Source: Holophagales bacterium UBA5704
Lineage (GTDB): Bacteria > Acidobacteriota > Thermoanaerobaculia > Multivoradales > UBA5704
Assembly (NCBI GenBank): GCA_002420005.1
Contig: DIHE01000037.1
Span: forward strand, 462-33,004
Reading direction: 5' to 3'
Length of the DNA: 32,543 nucleotides
Shown here: positions 29,977-32,543 of the stretch, piece by piece
Layout of the letters: every line of letters starts with the position of its first letter
Numbering within the stretch: the stretch's first letter is position 1
Made by a program: the position numbers and the translations under genes
The notes under the pieces: generated by a model
Seen by the model: only the letters and a program-made list of their open reading frames with translations
Databases searched by the model: none
What the model was told of the DNA's origin: nothing

Positions 29977-32543
29977 ATGATTTCAGGATCCAGAGCGCTG
30001 CCGATCACCCTCGGGCTGATCGGTCTGCTCACGCTGTCCGGGATCGCCGGTGCCATCGTGCCCGCCGAGAACGGCAGCTCCCTCGGCTCGCTGGCGTTCG
30101 TCAACGAGCGCCTCCAGGCGTTCACCGAGACCGAGTCGATCGACGACGTGCGGTCGATCACCGGCGCCGCCGTGGTCAACACCTGGGACAGCTTCCGTGC
30201 CGCGCACGGCGAGTGGAACGCGGTGATCGACAAGCGCACGGGTGCGCTGGAGATCGCCGAAGGCCAGGGCGTGCCGTTCATCCCCGGCCGCGGCAACCAG
30301 CTCCGGATGGCGGACCTTTCCGCCCATCTGGGCGACAAGCGGGCGGTGGACCTCGCCACGATGGAGAGCATCACCCGCGGCTTCCTGCCACAGGTGGCCG
30401 GCCTGCTGGGCGTCGATCCCAAGCAGCTCCAGCTCAATCAAGGCCGCTCCGGCCATCCCGCCCCCCACCTCTGGTTCGTCGATTTCGACGTGGTCCGTGG
30501 CGGCATGGTGGTGGAAGGCGCGCGCGTCGTCTTCCGCGTCAACAACGGCAACCTGATCCAGTTCGGCAGCGAGAACCTGCCGTCGCCCGGCACCAAGGTC
30601 CCGGCGGCCAAGCTCGACCGCAAGGCGGCCCTCTCCAGCCTGGCCGCGTTCATCGGCGGCTTCTCCGCGGCCGACTCCTTCGTCGACGGCGGCTCGCTGC
30701 GCCTGGTGCCGGTGCGCGTCGACAACGCCAAGTACGCCGAGGGCTATGCCCCGGGCCAGGGCCGCGGCCTCGCCGCGATCTGGCAGTTCGTGTTCCGCCG
30801 CGCCGGCGAGAGCGAGACCTGGCAGGCCCGCGTCGACGCCGGGACCGGCGAGGTCCTCGCGCTGCGCGACATCAACGAATATGCCGGCGTCACCGGCGGC
30901 GCCAAGTTCCTCGGCACCGCGGTCGTCGTGCCGATGCCCTTCGCCAACGTCTCCTCGGGCGGGTTCACCAACTCGGCCGGCGTCTACAGCTACCCGGGCG
31001 GCACGGTCACCTCGACCCTCGCCGGCCAGTACGTCCGCATCACCGACAACTGCGGCGCGATCTCGCAGGCGGCCAATGCCTCCGGCGACATCCTCTTCGG
31101 CACCTCCACCGGCACCGACTGCACCACCCCCGGCTCCGGCGGCGCGGGCAACACCCACTCCGCCCGTACGCAGTTCTACCATCTGAACCGGGCCAAGGAG
31201 CAGGCGCGCGGCTGGATCACCCGCACCTGGCTGACCTCCCAGCTCACCGCCAACGTCAACATCAACCTCACCTGCAACGCCTTCTGGAACGGCTCGACGG
31301 TCAACTTCTACCGCTCCGGCGGCGGCTGCGGCAACACCGGTGAGATCGAGGCGGTCTCGCTCCACGAGTACGGCCACGGCCTCGACACCAACGACGGCAA
31401 CGGCTCCTCGCCCGAGAACGGCACCGGCGAGACCTACGGCGACTGGACGGCGGCCCTGGGCACCCACAGCTCCTGCATCGGCGCCGGCTTCCGCACCACC
31501 AACTGCGCGAGCTACGGCGACGCCTGCACCTCCTGCACCGGCGTGCGCGACATCGACTGGGCCAAGCACGCCTCCGGCGTCGCCCACACGGTGGCCAATT
31601 TCACCCAGGCCAAGTGCCCCACCAGCGCCACCGGCTACATCGGACCCTGCGGCCGGGAAGGCCACTGCGAGTCCTACATCTCCTCCGAGGCGCTGTGGGA
31701 CTTCGTCAACCGCGACCTGCCCTCGCCGGGCAGCGGCACCGCGTGGTCCATCGGCGAGCGCCTCTGGTACCTGTCGCGCTCGACGGCCACCTCGGCCTTC
31801 GCCTGCACCGCGACCGGCACCTGGACCTCCAACGGCTGCAACACCGGCTCGCTGTGGAAGACCATGCGCGCCGTGGACGACGATGACGGCAATCTGACCA
31901 ACGGTACCCCGAGCTCGGCGGCTCTCTATGCCGCGTTCAACCGCCACGGCATCGCCTGCACCACCGATGCGGGCGCCAGCACCAGCTTCCGCGGCTGCAC
32001 CCAGCCCGCCACCCCGTCGATCACGCTCACCCCGGGCAGCAACTCGGTCTCGGTGGCGATCAGCGGCTCGACCGGCGTCTACGACGTCTATCGCAACGAG
32101 ATCGGCTGCAACTCCGGCTTCATCAAGGCCGCCAACGACAACGCCACCACGACGTTCAACGACAGCAACGTCGCCAACGGCTTCACCTACTACTACCAGG
32201 TGACCGCCCATCCGAGCGGCAACGAGTCCTGCGCCTCGGCGCCCTCGACCTGCCTGTCGGTCACCCCGGCGGCCGCCCCCTGCACGCCGCCCGCGGCGCC
32301 CACGGGCCTGACCGCCACGGCGATCAGCACCAGCCAGAACAACCTCTCCTGGACCGCCTCCGCGGGCGCCAGTGAGTACCACGTCCTGCGCGCGACCACC
32401 TCGGGCGGCCCGTACACCCAGGTCGGCGTCGCCACCGGCACCACCTTCTCCGACACCGGCCTGACCTGCAACACCGCGTACTACTACGTGGTGCGTGCGG
32501 CGAACAGCGCCACCTGCGAGTCGGGCAACTCGGCGCAGGCCAC
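29977..32543 (+). CDS. M36-like secreted metalloprotease with Fn3 repeats (3' end outside window)
   Basis: The frame is open from the ATG at 29977 to the window edge (855 full codons), with no stop. The start has AGAGGAG 9 nt upstream and a signal peptide (MISGSRALPITLGLIGLLTLSGIAGA). Residues about 30-300 look like a fungalysin/thermolysin-type propeptide ('PHLWFVDFDVVRGGMVVEGA', 'WQARVDAGTGEVLALRDINE'). The zinc site is HEYGH, H463-E464-H467, with the third ligand probably E485 in 'GTGETYGDW', like GEGWSD of M36 peptidases. The region 490-660 is rich in paired Cys. Two fibronectin type III domains start near 680 and 771 and reach the window end. It should degrade extracellular protein. Confidence 0.88.
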   Translation, partial: MISGSRALPITLGLIGLLTLSGIAGAIVPAENGSSLGSLAFVNERLQAFTETESIDDVRSITGAAVVNTWDSFRAAHGEWNAVIDKRTGALEIAEGQGVPFIPGRGNQLRMADLSAHLGDKRAVDLATMESITRGFLPQVAGLLGVDPKQLQLNQGRSGHPAPHLWFVDFDVVRGGMVVEGARVVFRVNNGNLIQFGSENLPSPGTKVPAAKLDRKAALSSLAAFIGGFSAADSFVDGGSLRLVPVRVDNAKYAEGYAPGQGRGLAAIWQFVFRRAGESETWQARVDAGTGEVLALRDINEYAGVTGGAKFLGTAVVVPMPFANVSSGGFTNSAGVYSYPGGTVTSTLAGQYVRITDNCGAISQAANASGDILFGTSTGTDCTTPGSGGAGNTHSARTQFYHLNRAKEQARGWITRTWLTSQLTANVNINLTCNAFWNGSTVNFYRSGGGCGNTGEIEAVSLHEYGHGLDTNDGNGSSPENGTGETYGDWTAALGTHSSCIGAGFRTTNCASYGDACTSCTGVRDIDWAKHASGVAHTVANFTQAKCPTSATGYIGPCGREGHCESYISSEALWDFVNRDLPSPGSGTAWSIGERLWYLSRSTATSAFACTATGTWTSNGCNTGSLWKTMRAVDDDDGNLTNGTPSSAALYAAFNRHGIACTTDAGASTSFRGCTQPATPSITLTPGSNSVSVAISGSTGVYDVYRNEIGCNSGFIKAANDNATTTFNDSNVANGFTYYYQVTAHPSGNESCASAPSTCLSVTPAAAPCTPPAAPTGLTATAISTSQNNLSWTASAGASEYHVLRATTSGGPYTQVGVATGTTFSDTGLTCNTAYYYVVRAANSATCESGNSAQA

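Noticed and set aside
27702..32382. Long frames antisense to the sulfatase/TPR and M36-like genes
   Set aside because: The sense frames carry catalytic motifs, signal peptides and ribosome sites; the antisense ones carry none.

Overview
The window is GC-rich, densely coded DNA from a bacterial chromosome. An Acidobacteriota-type host is the best guess. The signs are a 'VWFA-related' secreted protein of the type common in that phylum, large secreted proteases (S8 and M36-like) with Ig/Fn3-type tails, a sulfatase-fold protein fused to TPRs, tandem DUF3857 proteins and a Uma2 protein. This is inference from gene content only. I saw no rRNA, tRNA, CRISPR array, insertion sequence or phage gene.

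Layout. 1-1401 (+): 3' end of a secreted Ig/cadherin-repeat protein. 1451-5856 (-): PhoU-like DUF47 protein, Pit phosphate permease and a VWFA-related protein. 5981-9382 (+): ACT-domain protein, SAM methyltransferase, orphan ParA and an AGCS amino-acid:Na+ symporter. 9383-9785: non-coding leader of a glycine-rich RRM protein (9786-10172, +). 10228-12437 (-): asparaginyl-tRNA synthetase followed by a DMT transporter. 12536-12811 (-): one-domain beta/gamma-crystallin with a sigma54-like promoter. 12973-15824 (-): mutL, rnc and a small membrane protein. 16000-20195 (+): two tandem DUF3857/transglutaminase-like exported proteins, the first without catalytic residues. 20241-22050 (-): Uma2 nuclease-fold protein and a LOG-family protein. 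22261-24253 (-): two overlapping TIR genes, GrpB-family NTase-fold protein and an SDR-like protein. 24420-26885 (+): S8 protease. 26895-29822 (-): sulfatase-fold/TPR protein and a cNMP-binding/PilZ protein. 29977-end (+): M36-like metalloprotease, cut by the window edge.

Most of this is ordinary chromosome (repair, translation, phosphate uptake, secretion). The accessory-looking part is 20241-24253. Its core is a pair of small TIR proteins, both keeping the glutamate position used by TIR NADases. Next to them are an NTase-fold gene and an atypical SDR gene, then a separately promoted Uma2/LOG pair. TIR enzymes process NAD+, and LOG-like Rossmann folds bind or cleave nucleotide derivatives, so a nucleotide-based defence or stress module is possible but unproven.

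The clearest non-coding signal is a conserved promoter block found twice, before mutL and before the Uma2 gene. In both copies TTGACG-N17-TATACT sits next to an inverted repeat that keeps its pairing despite sequence changes, and the start codon lies only 6-11 nt beyond the -10. Similar very short leaders are predicted for the TIR operon, asnS and the VWFA gene, so leaderless transcripts may be frequent here.
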